From Halosegnis marinus (GTDB lineage: Archaea; Halobacteriota; Halobacteria; Halobacteriales; Haloarculaceae): a stretch of DNA of 64,000 nucleotides. Position 1 is the stretch's first letter, and each line of letters opens with the position of its first letter. Made by a program: the position numbers and the translations under genes. This document shows, piece after piece, positions 42,551-49,885 of this stretch. Location: the NCBI RefSeq assembly GCF_029338355.1, contig NZ_CP119802.1, positions 1,426,001 through 1,490,000 on the forward strand. Reading direction: 5' to 3'. The notes beneath the pieces are model-generated. The model did not search any database and was not told where the DNA came from. It worked only from the letters and a program-made list of their open reading frames with translations.

Positions 42551-43045
42551 GAGGTCGCCGAGCCCGGAGCGGGCGTCGGCGAGCGGGTCGGACGGCTCGA
42601 CGGCGAGCGCGCCCGCGAGCGCCTCCTCGGCGCCCGGTATCGTCCCGTGGGTCTCGACGTAGACGGCGAGCGCGAAGGCGTCGTCGTCCAGCCGGGTCAG
42701 TTCCTTGGCGTCCGCGCGCGACAGCCGCGCGTCGAGCCAGTCGCGGACCACCTCGCGGCCGCGCGGGGCCAGCGGCGACACGTCCTCGCCGAGCCGGTGG
42801 AGCGCCTTCGCCGCGGTGACGCTCGCCACGCTCGCGTCGCGGGCGGCGTCGCCCACGCTCGCGCCCCCGGCGTAGCTCCCGACGAGCGTCGCGGCCGCCT
42901 CGGGCGTACAGGGCAGGTCCCCGGCGAAGTCGCGCAGGCGCTCGGCGAGGGGCACGTCGGTGTCGTCGGCCACCGCGACGCCCCGGTCGCGCTGGGCCGT
43001 CGTCACCTCCAGGCCGGCGGCGATTTCGTCAAGACTCATTGTCAT
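42545..43045 (-). CDS. Haloarchaeal conserved protein, helical
   Basis: 166 aa, starts MTMSLDEIAAGLEVTTAQRD (a second ATG 6 nt later). Helical, acidic, with RLRDFAGDLPCTPEAAATLV and ARLSRADAKELTRLDDDAFA; weakly helix-turn-helix-like (DAARDASVASVTAAKALHRL). No known family. Lies between the degenerate MinD-like gene and the TFB gene, which read in the other direction. Confidence 0.75.
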   Translation of the reverse strand: MTMSLDEIAAGLEVTTAQRDRGVAVADDTDVPLAERLRDFAGDLPCTPEAAATLVGSYAGGASVGDAARDASVASVTAAKALHRLGEDVSPLAPRGREVVRDWLDARLSRADAKELTRLDDDAFALAVYVETHGTIPGAEEALAGALAVEPSDPLADARSGLGDLL

Positions 43046-43178
43046 GTCGCGCGGTCGCGCCGGTAAATAACTGACGACGTCGAGCGCGCGAACGGGGCGG
43101 AAACCGCCGGAAGGGAACCTACCGGTAACCGGTGGGTTCGCCCGGACGAACTGCCCCCGGTTCCGGCCGTTTCGGCTC

Positions 43179-43188
43179 CCTTTTTAAC
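43179..43188 (+). promoter_or_regulatory. TATA element for TFB gene
   Basis: CCTTTTTAAC (within CTCCCTTTTTAACCCC) lies 25-34 nt upstream of the ATG at 43213. A strong haloarchaeal TATA match with leaderless spacing. Confidence 0.55.
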
Positions 43189-43212
43189 CCCGTTCGGGAC
43201 CCACTTTCGAGT

Positions 43213-44076
43213 ATGAGCACGACGGAGACGACGTGTCCCGAGTGTAGCGGAACAGTCACCCCCGACGGAACCGAGCGCGTCTGTAGCGCGTGCGGCCTCG
43301 TGGTCGGCGAGGACGCCCTGGACCGCGGCCCCGAGTGGCGCTCCTTCGCGGACGACGACACGAACCCCAAGCGCACCGGCGCGCCGCTGACGCGCTCCCG
43401 GCACGACAAGGGGCTCTCGACGGAGATCGGCCGCTCCACGCGGCTGAAGGGGCGCAAGCGCCGCCGCGTCGCCCGGATGCGCCGCCAGCACAACCGCGCG
43501 CGCATCTCGACCAAGCGCGAGCGCAACCAGGTGTACTCCTTCACCGAGATACGCCGGCTGGTAAGCGACCTCGAACTCGGCGAGCCGGTTCGCGAGCAGG
43601 CGTGTGCGCTGTTCGACTCCGCACAGAGCGCCGACCTCCTGCAGGGGCGCTCGCTGGAGGGCTTCGCCGCCGCGGCGGTGTACGCCGTCTGCCGGACGAA
43701 CGGCGTCTCGCGCACCGTCGAGGAGGTCGCCGACCGCGCGAAGGCGACCGCCGACGAGCTCCGGGTGGCCTACGACGCCGTGAACCGCGAACTCGGCCTC
43801 CCGACCGGCCCGGTCCACCCGCGCGAGTACCTCGCCCGGTACGCCTCCGAGTTGGACCTCCCGCGGGCCGTCGAGACGCGCGCGACCGAACTCGCCGAGC
43901 GCGTCCACGAGGAGGGTATCGCCGTCGGGCGCAACCCCTCCGGCGTCGCCGCGGCGTGTCTCTACACCGCCGGCCGCGAGCGCGACGCGCGCCTCTCACA
44001 GGCCGACGCGGCCGCGGTCGCGGGCGTGACGCCCGTCACCCTGCGCAACACCTACACCGACCTGGTCGAGCGCTGA
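43213..44076 (+). CDS. tfb: Transcription initiation factor B (TFB)
   Basis: 287 aa. N-terminal zinc ribbon with C8, C11, C24, C27 (TCPECSG, VCSACGLV), B-finger region around EWRSFADDDTNPKRTGAPLT, then two cyclin-fold repeats (about 110-195 and 205-285; AVYAVCRTNGVSRTVEEVAD and AACLYTAGRERDARLSQADA). Recruits RNA polymerase to TBP-bound promoters. Slightly shorter than the usual ~310-330 aa; haloarchaea carry several paralogues, so this is one of a set. Its 3' end overlaps the convergent minD-type gene by 25 nt. Confidence 0.94.
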   Translation: MSTTETTCPECSGTVTPDGTERVCSACGLVVGEDALDRGPEWRSFADDDTNPKRTGAPLTRSRHDKGLSTEIGRSTRLKGRKRRRVARMRRQHNRARISTKRERNQVYSFTEIRRLVSDLELGEPVREQACALFDSAQSADLLQGRSLEGFAAAAVYAVCRTNGVSRTVEEVADRAKATADELRVAYDAVNRELGLPTGPVHPREYLARYASELDLPRAVETRATELAERVHEEGIAVGRNPSGVAAACLYTAGRERDARLSQADAAAVAGVTPVTLRNTYTDLVER

Positions 44077-44711
44077 ACGAGCGCGGCCACTTCCTCCAGC
44101 CGTTCGGCGACGACCGACTCCGGCGCGACCTCGCCCACGGGAAGCCCGTGGCGTGTCGCGCGCCGCACCGCCTCCGACTCGGGGAGCGCCGTCGCGGGCG
44201 CGCCGAAGCGCCCGCGGAGCGGTCCCGTCTCTTCCGCGAAGTCCACGACCACGCCGACGAGCCCCGCGTCCAGCGCTCGTGCGAGTTCGCGCGTCCGGAG
44301 CGCGTCGGCGACCGCGGCCCGCTCGGCGGTCGTCACGAGCAGACAGGCGTCGGCGGCCGCGAGCGCCGCCCCCGAGTCGCGGCCCAGCCCGGCCGGACAG
44401 TCCACGACGACGCGGCCGTACTCCGCCTCGACGGCCGACAGCGCCGCTCGGAGCGCCCGCGGGTCGCTCGCCCGCGCGCCGGCCAGCGTTCGCCCGCACG
44501 GGAGCAGGTCGACGGGCCCGGACTCGTCCACGGCCTCCACGGCCGCGGCGCGGCCCGCCAGGACGTCGTGGAGGTCCGGCCCGCGCCGCTCCGGCAGGTC
44601 GGCCATCCCGAGGTCGGCGTCCACGCAGACGGCGTCGAGCTCCGCGGCGACCCCGAACGCGACGGTCGACTTCCCGACGCCGCCCTTCCCCCCGACGACG
44701 GCGAGTATCAC
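44052..44711 (-). CDS. MinD/ParA-type ATPase
   Basis: 219 aa; GTG start at 44711. Intact deviant Walker A VVGGKGGVGKSTVAFGVAAE, DADLGMADLPERRG (the DxDxG motif), VVVDCPAGLGRDSGAALAAA (Walker B) and CLLVTTAERAAVADALRTRE. No clear membrane-targeting amphipathic helix at the C-terminus. The start overlaps the stop of the upstream 202-aa gene by 4 nt. Members position chromosomes, divisomes or other cargo; linkage here is to the mcm gene series. Confidence 0.9.
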   Translation of the reverse strand: MILAVVGGKGGVGKSTVAFGVAAELDAVCVDADLGMADLPERRGPDLHDVLAGRAAAVEAVDESGPVDLLPCGRTLAGARASDPRALRAALSAVEAEYGRVVVDCPAGLGRDSGAALAAADACLLVTTAERAAVADALRTRELARALDAGLVGVVVDFAEETGPLRGRFGAPATALPESEAVRRATRHGLPVGEVAPESVVAERLEEVAALVQRSTRSV

Positions 44712-45316
44712 GACAGGCGCGCCAGCCGTTCGACGCGGGGGTCGGCGACCTCGGCCCGCGCCGCCAGCCGCCGCGCCCGGTCGGCGAGCGCCGTCAGTCG
44801 CTTCCGGTCCGCGGCCACCCGCGCGTCGAGGTCGCGGACCGCGTCCAGTCCTCCTTCGCGGGCGAGGGCGTCGGCCGCGCCCGGCACCGTCGTCGCCGCC
44901 GCGACCGCCTCCAGCCGTTCGATGCGCCGCTCGACGGCGTCGAGGTCGGTCGTCGGTTCGGCCCGTTCCGGCTCCGCGTCCGCCCCCACGACCGCCTCGT
45001 GCGGCGGCCGCGGGTCCGAGAGCGCGTCGAGTACCGCCGCCTCGCCCGGGCTGTCGGCGACCGACTCGGTGCCGACGATGGCGGCCGCCGGCTCCGCGGG
45101 CGTCGCCGGCGTCGAGAACCCGGCACCGACGGTCGCCCCCGCCGGGACCGCGACGCGAAGGGTCGCGTCCTCGCTCCGGTGGCGCTCGGGGGCGCGCGCC
45201 GGCCCGTCCAGCCGGTTCTCCACGAGCGCCGCGCGCGGTTCGTCGGCGTCGTTCTCCAGCCGGCAGGCGACGAGCGTGACGCCGTCGGTCCGCCGGGTTC
45301 GTGTCGAGAGTCGCAC
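44708..45316 (-). CDS. 202-aa protein upstream of MinD-type ATPase
   Basis: GTG start. N-terminal half (1-90) appears globular and beta-rich (RTDGVTLVACRLENDADEPR; DATLRVAVPAGATVGAGFST). The C-terminal half is a coiled coil (DLDAVERRIERLEAVAAATT; DLDARVAADRKRLTALADRA). No known family. Overlap with the ATPase gene suggests a dedicated partner. GTTTATCGG on the minus strand (about 45338-45346) lies 22-30 nt upstream and may be an internal promoter. Confidence 0.8.
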   Translation of the reverse strand: MRLSTRTRRTDGVTLVACRLENDADEPRAALVENRLDGPARAPERHRSEDATLRVAVPAGATVGAGFSTPATPAEPAAAIVGTESVADSPGEAAVLDALSDPRPPHEAVVGADAEPERAEPTTDLDAVERRIERLEAVAAATTVPGAADALAREGGLDAVRDLDARVAADRKRLTALADRARRLAARAEVADPRVERLARLS

Positions 45317-45337
45317 GCCGTCGGTGGCCGCGTCCTC

Positions 45338-45346
45338 TCCGATAAA
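45338..45346 (-). promoter_or_regulatory. Candidate internal TATA element before the 202-aa gene
   Basis: GTTTATCGG lies in the 30-nt gap after the coiled-coil gene, 22-30 nt before the GTG at 45316. It could allow separate transcription of the 202-aa protein and the MinD-type ATPase. Confidence 0.4.
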
Positions 45347-46147
45347 CTACAGTACGAGGACGGGGGCGCCGAGCCACGCCGCGGCCGCGTCGGCGTCGCC
45401 GAAGGGACCGCCGGTCAGGACGACCGGGGCGGCGATGACCGCCACCCTGGCTGCGGCCAGCCGTCGGAGACGCGGCTCCGATTCCTCGGGCTCGTTGGTC
45501 AGGTCGGCCAGCGCGCCCTCGAACCGTTCCGCGACCCGCTCCGCCAGCCGGCCCCGCGCGTCCCGTTCGAGGTTAGCGACGCGGTCCTCCAGCCGGAGGC
45601 GCTCGGCGCGGGCGTCGTAGCCGGCCCGTGCCCGTTCGCGCTCGCGGGCCAGCCGCTGGCGCGCGGCCGACTGCTCGGTGGCGGCCTCCGAGAGCGCCCG
45701 GGCCGCGTCGCGGAGCCGGTCGCGCGCGTCCGCGGCGTCGAGGTCCGCCTCCCGTCTGGCCGTTACCTCGCCCCGGCGCTCGGCCACGCGCTCGCGCAGC
45801 CGCTCGATGTCGGCCGTCGCGTCCGCCGCGCGCTCGCGAGCCGCCCGCAGCGCCGTGCCGTCGGCGCCGTGGTCCGCCAGTCGCTCCCGCGCGGCGTCGA
45901 GGTCGTCGAGCACCGGCGGGTACTCGCCGTGCGACCGGGCGACCGCCGCGAGCGTCGCCCTGCGGTCGAAGCCCACACCCGCCCGGACCAGCCCGACGTG
46001 CTCGTGGACCGGTCCGGGCCGCGGACACCGCACCCGGTCGTCGGCCGGGTCGCGGACGGCGCGGACGACACGCTCCGCGTCGAGGTTCGCCTCCCGAACG
46101 TCCAGCGCCCGGCCGCTCCGATCGAGTCCCCCGACCCGGAGCCTCAC
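45347..46147 (-). CDS. Coiled-coil protein of the mcm-linked gene series
   Basis: 266 aa; GTG start within the stop of the upstream gene. Residues 1-75 form a small domain (VCRCPRPGP-like text: RVRCPRPGPVHEHVGLVRAG). Residues about 80-210 are a long Arg/Glu/Ala coiled coil (IERLRERVAERRGEVTARRE; RQRLARERERARAGYDARAE). The last ~40 residues turn hydrophobic (RLAAARVAVIAAPVVLTGGP ... LGAPVLVL), possibly a membrane contact or packed helix. Architecture recalls small SMC/Rad50-like bridging or Min-system topology factors but no homology is claimed. Confidence 0.8.
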   Translation of the reverse strand: MRLRVGGLDRSGRALDVREANLDAERVVRAVRDPADDRVRCPRPGPVHEHVGLVRAGVGFDRRATLAAVARSHGEYPPVLDDLDAARERLADHGADGTALRAARERAADATADIERLRERVAERRGEVTARREADLDAADARDRLRDAARALSEAATEQSAARQRLARERERARAGYDARAERLRLEDRVANLERDARGRLAERVAERFEGALADLTNEPEESEPRLRRLAAARVAVIAAPVVLTGGPFGDADAAAAWLGAPVLVL

Positions 46148-46488
46148 GGGTCGAGCGGCCGCTCTCGCAGCCGCTCGGGGTCGGGGTGGTCGGTGCCCGC
46201 GGCGAAGCGGGCGTAGGGGGTGTGTTTCGACGCCTCGGACTCGTAGGCGCGGGCGGCCTCCCGCACCGCGTCCGGGGCGTCGGCGTACTCGTTGAAGGGG
46301 ACGGTCCGCTCGACGCGTGTGTCGTCGGGGTGGCGCGCCCGGAGCCGGCAGGCCAGCAGCGCGCCGTGCTCGGTCCCCTCGAACAGCGCGGCGCGGCCGA
46401 ACCGACGGACGACGCTCGCCCCGTGGCCCCGACAGAGGTTCCGCAGGGTGGCGCGCGCGTCCCGCGAGTAAGTCACGACGAGCAACAC
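46144..46488 (-). CDS. 114-aa haloarchaeal protein of the mcm-linked series
   Basis: GTG start at 46488, opening (M)LLVVTYSRDARATLRNLCRG. Alpha/beta in appearance, with RRFGRAALFEGTEHGALLAC and RVERTVPFNEYADAPDAVRE. Ends TDHPDPERLRERPLDP. No known family. The start is supported by TTTAAATT 23-30 nt upstream. Its TGA overlaps the GTG of the coiled-coil gene. Confidence 0.78.
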   Translation of the reverse strand: MLLVVTYSRDARATLRNLCRGHGASVVRRFGRAALFEGTEHGALLACRLRARHPDDTRVERTVPFNEYADAPDAVREAARAYESEASKHTPYARFAAGTDHPDPERLRERPLDP

Positions 46489-46510
46489 GTCTCCGCGAAA
46501 CGAGCTACGA

Positions 46511-46518
46511 AATTTAAA
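46511..46518 (-). promoter_or_regulatory. TATA element for the 114-aa gene
   Basis: The minus strand reads GCGTTTAAATTTCG; TTTAAATT lies 23-30 nt before the GTG at 46488. It is the strongest AT-rich element in the 45-50 kb stretch. Confidence 0.55.
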
Positions 46519-46553
46519 CGCATCGACACGAACGCGTCCCCGCGCCGGCGACG

Positions 46554-47165
46554 CTACCGGCGCGTCCGGCCCTCGCCGTCCACGTCGATACGGGCGTCGA
46601 ACAGCGAGGTGACCGCCGCGACGGTCTGCGGGTCGTGCGCCTCGGGGTTGAAGTGGAAATGGGCCGTCGCGTTCGCGTTCCACAGGTGGCCGAGCAGCGA
46701 GTTCAGGAAGGTGTACGCGCGCTTCGTCTCGACGTACTGGAGCATCGTCGTCACGGAGTCGAAACAGACGTGGGCCCCCTCGGAGAGCTGGTCGGTGACG
46801 GCGATGCCGATGCCGGTGAGGTCGTTCGGGTCCGCGACGGAGACGTCGCCGCCCGCCCCGCCGCCGCCGCCGCCCGTCGCGGCCGCGGAGCGGGTTCCGC
46901 CGCCGACGTCCACCGCGGCCTTGCGGTCCGCGGCGAGGCCGGGAAGCTGGTCGAAGCAGTCGTCCGGCGAACGGGTGTAACTCACCCACAACACCGAGTC
47001 GCCGCCCTCCAGCGCGCCGGTACAGGCGTCGCTCACGCCGGCGTCCATCGCGTCGCCGCACAGGAGCGTCGCGCGTCCCCGCCCGACCGGCGCCGACTCC
47101 CCGCCGGCGCTCACCCCGGACACCCCGCGCTCGCTCCCCCGGCTCCCTTCGCCATGGAGCGGCAT
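46554..47165 (-). CDS. RecA/KaiC-like protein without canonical P-loop
   Basis: 203 aa. Core strands follow the RecA/KaiC order: RATLLCGDAMDAGVSDACTG where a P-loop would be (no GxxxxGKT), DSVLWVSYTRSPDDCFDQLP, and GAHVCFDSVTTMLQYVETKR (Walker B-like), then FLNSLLGHLWNANATAHFHF. Resembles haloarchaeal DUF7504-type proteins. A Gly-rich loop (GGGGGGAGG, about residue 97-105) interrupts the middle. Probably a non-hydrolysing paralogue or regulator. ATG at 47165. Confidence 0.8.
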   Translation of the reverse strand: MPLHGEGSRGSERGVSGVSAGGESAPVGRGRATLLCGDAMDAGVSDACTGALEGGDSVLWVSYTRSPDDCFDQLPGLAADRKAAVDVGGGTRSAAATGGGGGGAGGDVSVADPNDLTGIGIAVTDQLSEGAHVCFDSVTTMLQYVETKRAYTFLNSLLGHLWNANATAHFHFNPEAHDPQTVAAVTSLFDARIDVDGEGRTRR

Positions 47166-47190
47166 AGGAACGGCTTCGTAGTAAACCCAA

Positions 47191-47206
47191 CCCTGACAGT
47201 TCAGGG
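47191..47206. promoter_or_regulatory. Inverted repeat at the 91-aa gene/RecA-like gene boundary
   Basis: CCCTGACAGTTCAGGG: perfect 6-bp arms with a 4-nt loop. It spans the stop codon of the 91-aa gene and lies just upstream of the T-rich GGGTTTAC (minus strand of 47181-47188) preceding the RecA-like gene. Could be an operator or an RNA hairpin separating two transcripts. Confidence 0.4.
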
Positions 47207-47476
47207 CTCGACGGCCTCCACCTCGAAGGCCGGGTCGCCCGCGAGCAGGCCGGCGACGCGCTCGCGGGCCGCACCCGCCGAGGGGGCGAGGACGACGACG
47301 CCGTCGGCGGGTTCCTCGCCGACCGCGCGGTACGCCGAGAGGTCGCCGTCGAGGTCGGTCGCGTAGGTGCGGAGGGTGCCGCGGACGCGCCGCTCCAGCC
47401 CGGCGAGGTCCGTCTCGCCCGCCTCGAAGTCCGAGAGGGCGTCCTCGACGTTACGGAGCGCGGAGATGCGGTCCAT
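47201..47476 (-). CDS. 91-aa protein coupled to mcm
   Basis: ATG at 47476 overlaps the mcm stop codon (TGATG). Helical N-terminus MDRISALRNVEDALSDFEAG, then RRVRGTLRTYATDLDGDLSA and a beta-alpha C-terminus ADGVVVLAPSAGAARERVAG. Translational coupling to the replicative helicase suggests a helicase-associated role. No family function known. Confidence 0.82.
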   Translation of the reverse strand: MDRISALRNVEDALSDFEAGETDLAGLERRVRGTLRTYATDLDGDLSAYRAVGEEPADGVVVLAPSAGAARERVAGLLAGDPAFEVEAVEP

Positions 47477-49572
47477 CAGACCGTGCGCAGGTGGTCGGTC
47501 ACCGGCTCGTAGATGTCGCCCTGCCGGCGGAGCTTCTCTATCTCGTGTTCGGCCTTGTCGCGGTCCATGCCGACCTGGTCGGCCCGCTCGAACACCTCCT
47601 CTATCGGCGCGCCGTCGTCGTACTCGTCCTCCAGCTCGTTGATGATGCCCTTGATGTTCTTGATGCGGTCGCGCTGGCTCTTCGAGGTGCCCGCCTCCAC
47701 CATGTCCACGTCGAACTCGCCCGTCTCGGGGTCGACGCCGATGGCCTCCAGCGAGTCGCGCACGATCTCGACCACCTTCTCGGCGTCGCGCTTCTCCACC
47801 GTGTCGGAGAGCCGTACCCGCGCCGACGCCTCGGCGAGCCGCACCAGCGCCTCCAGCTTCCGGGCCGTGACGGGAACGGGGGCGTCCTCGCTCGCACCCT
47901 GCGAGCGGAGGTTCACGTAGAAGTCGCGGATCTCCTTCTTGGCCTCCTCGGTCATCGTCGGGAAGCAGTTCCGCTTGGCGTACGCGATGTACTTGCGCAG
48001 GAGGTCGGCCTCGATGGTCGGCTCGACGTCCTCCGTGACGTTGTCCACCTCCTCCTGAGAGATGTTGGAGGTCGGGACGCTCTCGCGGTGGGTGAACAGC
48101 TCCCCGGCGTAGTTCGTGTTGATGATGTGGTCCGCGAGGCGGCCGTCCTTCTCCTCGTCGGGCTTGTCCGTCACCGTGAAGATGAGGTCGAACCGCGAGA
48201 TGAGCGCGGGTTCGAGGTCGATCTGCTCGCCGATGGGCTCGTACTCGTCGAAGCGGCCGTACTTCGGGTTCGCCGCGCCCAAAAGCGAACACCGCGACTT
48301 CAGCGTCGCGTTGATGCCGGCCTTCGAGATGGAGATGGACTGCTGTTCGAGCGCCTCGTGCATCGCCGAGCGGTCCTCCGGGCGCATCTTGTCGAGCTCG
48401 TCCACCGCCGCGATACCCTGGTCCGCGAGCACGAGCGCGCCCGCTTCGAGGGTCCACTGCTGGCCGTCGCCGAAGTCGTCGCGCACCGCCGCGGCCGTCA
48501 GCCCGGCCGAGGACGACCCCTTGCCGGAGGTGTACACCGAGCGCGGCGCGAGCTTCTTCACGTACTGGAGCAGTTGGGACTTCCCGGTGCCGGGGTCCCC
48601 GATGAGGAGCATGTGGAGGTCGCCGCGGATGCGCGAGCCGTCGGGGAGCGACTTCGCCACGCCCGAGAACAGCTGGAGGATGATGGCGAGCTTCTCGTCG
48701 GGGTAGCCGTAGATGGAGGGCGCCATCGACCCGATCATCTTGTCGTATATCTCCGGGTCGCTCGACAGTTCGACGATGCGTTTCTTGTCCTCCTCGGTGA
48801 TGTCCATCTCCTCGAACTGCTCGTCCTCGATGGTGACGGCCATCCCCTCCATGTAGAAGTCGAAGATGGGGGACTTCTCCTGCTGGTTCCCCTGCTGTTC
48901 GAGCCGGAGGATGCCGGTGACGGTGACGTGGTCGCCGGCGGTGACCTTCCCGGTCACGTCGTCCTCGATGTTGATGTCTATCGCCTGGGGCGTCTCGCCG
49001 CCGCGCAGCCCCTCGGGCGACTCCTGGACCCGGAGCTTCTGGGAGTCGACGAACTCCGACTGGTCGAAGTTTATCTGGAACGGCCCCTGTCGCTCACACC
49101 CCTGACACTCGTGGGGCTCCTGGAAGTCGCCGTCCGACTGCGGGACGCGGGTCATCGTCCCGCAGCGCTGGCACTCGAAGGCGGCGTTGCGCATCTTCGG
49201 GCGTACGTCCGTCGCCTTCCGGACGATGCCCTGCACCGAGACGAGGTTGCCGACGTGGTCGGCGCGGATATCACGGATGCCGGTGTGCTGCCGGAGGTTG
49301 CGGACGCGGACGTGGGCGGAGCCGAGTTTCACGTCCACGGGGAGGTCGTAGAGTCGGAGCGCCTCCTCGGCGTAGTCGCGCATCTGGCTCGGCTGGGCGA
49401 CGAAGTCGTCGGCCATGTCCGAGTCGTAGCGGTAGAGGTCGCCCCAGTCGAGGTACAGGGACTTGCGCTCGTTCGGGTACTTCTGTGCGAGGTCGCCGAT
49501 CTCGTTCCGGTAGTAGGTGCGGTAGAACTCCTCGAACCGGTCGATTATCTCGGCGTTCTCCGCTCTGGCCAT
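47476..49572 (-). CDS. mcm: Replicative DNA helicase MCM
   Basis: 698 aa AAA+ helicase that unwinds DNA at replication forks as a hexamer. N-terminal domain with a zinc motif C134, C137, C156, C159; OB-fold beta hairpin around DVTGKVTAGDHVTVTG; AAA+ core with Walker A GDPGTGKS (325-332), presensor hairpin, Walker B AAVDELDK (D391/E392), sensor 1 GAANPKYGRFD, arginine finger SRFD (459-462); C-terminal winged helix. No intein interrupts the Walker or sensor motifs, although inteins are frequent in haloarchaeal mcm. CGTTCTTACC (minus strand of about 49599-49608) lies 27-36 nt upstream. Confidence 0.98.
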   Translation of the reverse strand: MARAENAEIIDRFEEFYRTYYRNEIGDLAQKYPNERKSLYLDWGDLYRYDSDMADDFVAQPSQMRDYAEEALRLYDLPVDVKLGSAHVRVRNLRQHTGIRDIRADHVGNLVSVQGIVRKATDVRPKMRNAAFECQRCGTMTRVPQSDGDFQEPHECQGCERQGPFQINFDQSEFVDSQKLRVQESPEGLRGGETPQAIDINIEDDVTGKVTAGDHVTVTGILRLEQQGNQQEKSPIFDFYMEGMAVTIEDEQFEEMDITEEDKKRIVELSSDPEIYDKMIGSMAPSIYGYPDEKLAIILQLFSGVAKSLPDGSRIRGDLHMLLIGDPGTGKSQLLQYVKKLAPRSVYTSGKGSSSAGLTAAAVRDDFGDGQQWTLEAGALVLADQGIAAVDELDKMRPEDRSAMHEALEQQSISISKAGINATLKSRCSLLGAANPKYGRFDEYEPIGEQIDLEPALISRFDLIFTVTDKPDEEKDGRLADHIINTNYAGELFTHRESVPTSNISQEEVDNVTEDVEPTIEADLLRKYIAYAKRNCFPTMTEEAKKEIRDFYVNLRSQGASEDAPVPVTARKLEALVRLAEASARVRLSDTVEKRDAEKVVEIVRDSLEAIGVDPETGEFDVDMVEAGTSKSQRDRIKNIKGIINELEDEYDDGAPIEEVFERADQVGMDRDKAEHEIEKLRRQGDIYEPVTDHLRTV

Positions 49573-49884
49573 CTGTCAGCGACCCTTGTGCGTCCTGTGG
49601 TAAGAACGTTCGCAAGGCCGGGTGAAAGTGGTCGCGACCCCCCGTTCGTCGGTCAGGGGTCGCCGGGTCGAGCACCGGAAACGACGGGGGGTGAAGCGTG
49701 CGGACGCCCACCCCGTCACGCGGTCGCGTACCCTGTCGCAACGACAAGGCTTTTTCAGTCGGGTCGGCTACCGACCCGCTACACGTGGCCCACGCCTTTG
49801 CTTCGGACTTAACACAGCGTAGCGACCGCCAACGCCTCCCTCACGGGGGACCGACATGAACGCGGCCCGGGGGGTGACGGCCTG
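49573..49884. other. Divergent spacer between mcm and TauE gene
   Basis: 312 nt holding both promoters. Seen: the mcm TATA at about 49599-49608, a perfect inverted repeat at 49760-49778, an AT-rich patch GGACTTAACA at about 49804-49813, and a 9-codon frame at 49856-49885. No RNA gene recognised. Confidence 0.5.
49760..49778. promoter_or_regulatory. Perfect palindrome upstream of the TauE-UspA operon
   Basis: CGGGTCGGCTACCGACCCG: 8-bp arms with a 3-nt centre. It lies about 27 nt upstream of the TATA-like GGACTTAACA. No T-run follows on either strand, so it is not a terminator; an operator is more likely. Confidence 0.45.
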
Positions 49885-49885
49885 A
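49856..49885 (+). CDS. Possible 9-codon leader cistron before TauE gene
   Basis: ATG at 49856 reads MNAARGVTA and stops with TGA at 49883-49885, whose last base is the A of the TauE ATG (TGATG). GGGGGGTGA (49869-49877) would be a ribosome-binding site for TauE. Could be chance, but the exact stop-start overlap suggests translational coupling. Confidence 0.3.
   Translation: MNAARGVTA

Noticed and set aside
49760-49778. Rho-independent-type terminator
   Set aside because: No T-run follows on either strand; the hairpin lies in a divergent promoter region.
47491-49812. Long plus-strand frame opposite mcm
   Set aside because: Shadow frame of a gene with all MCM motifs.
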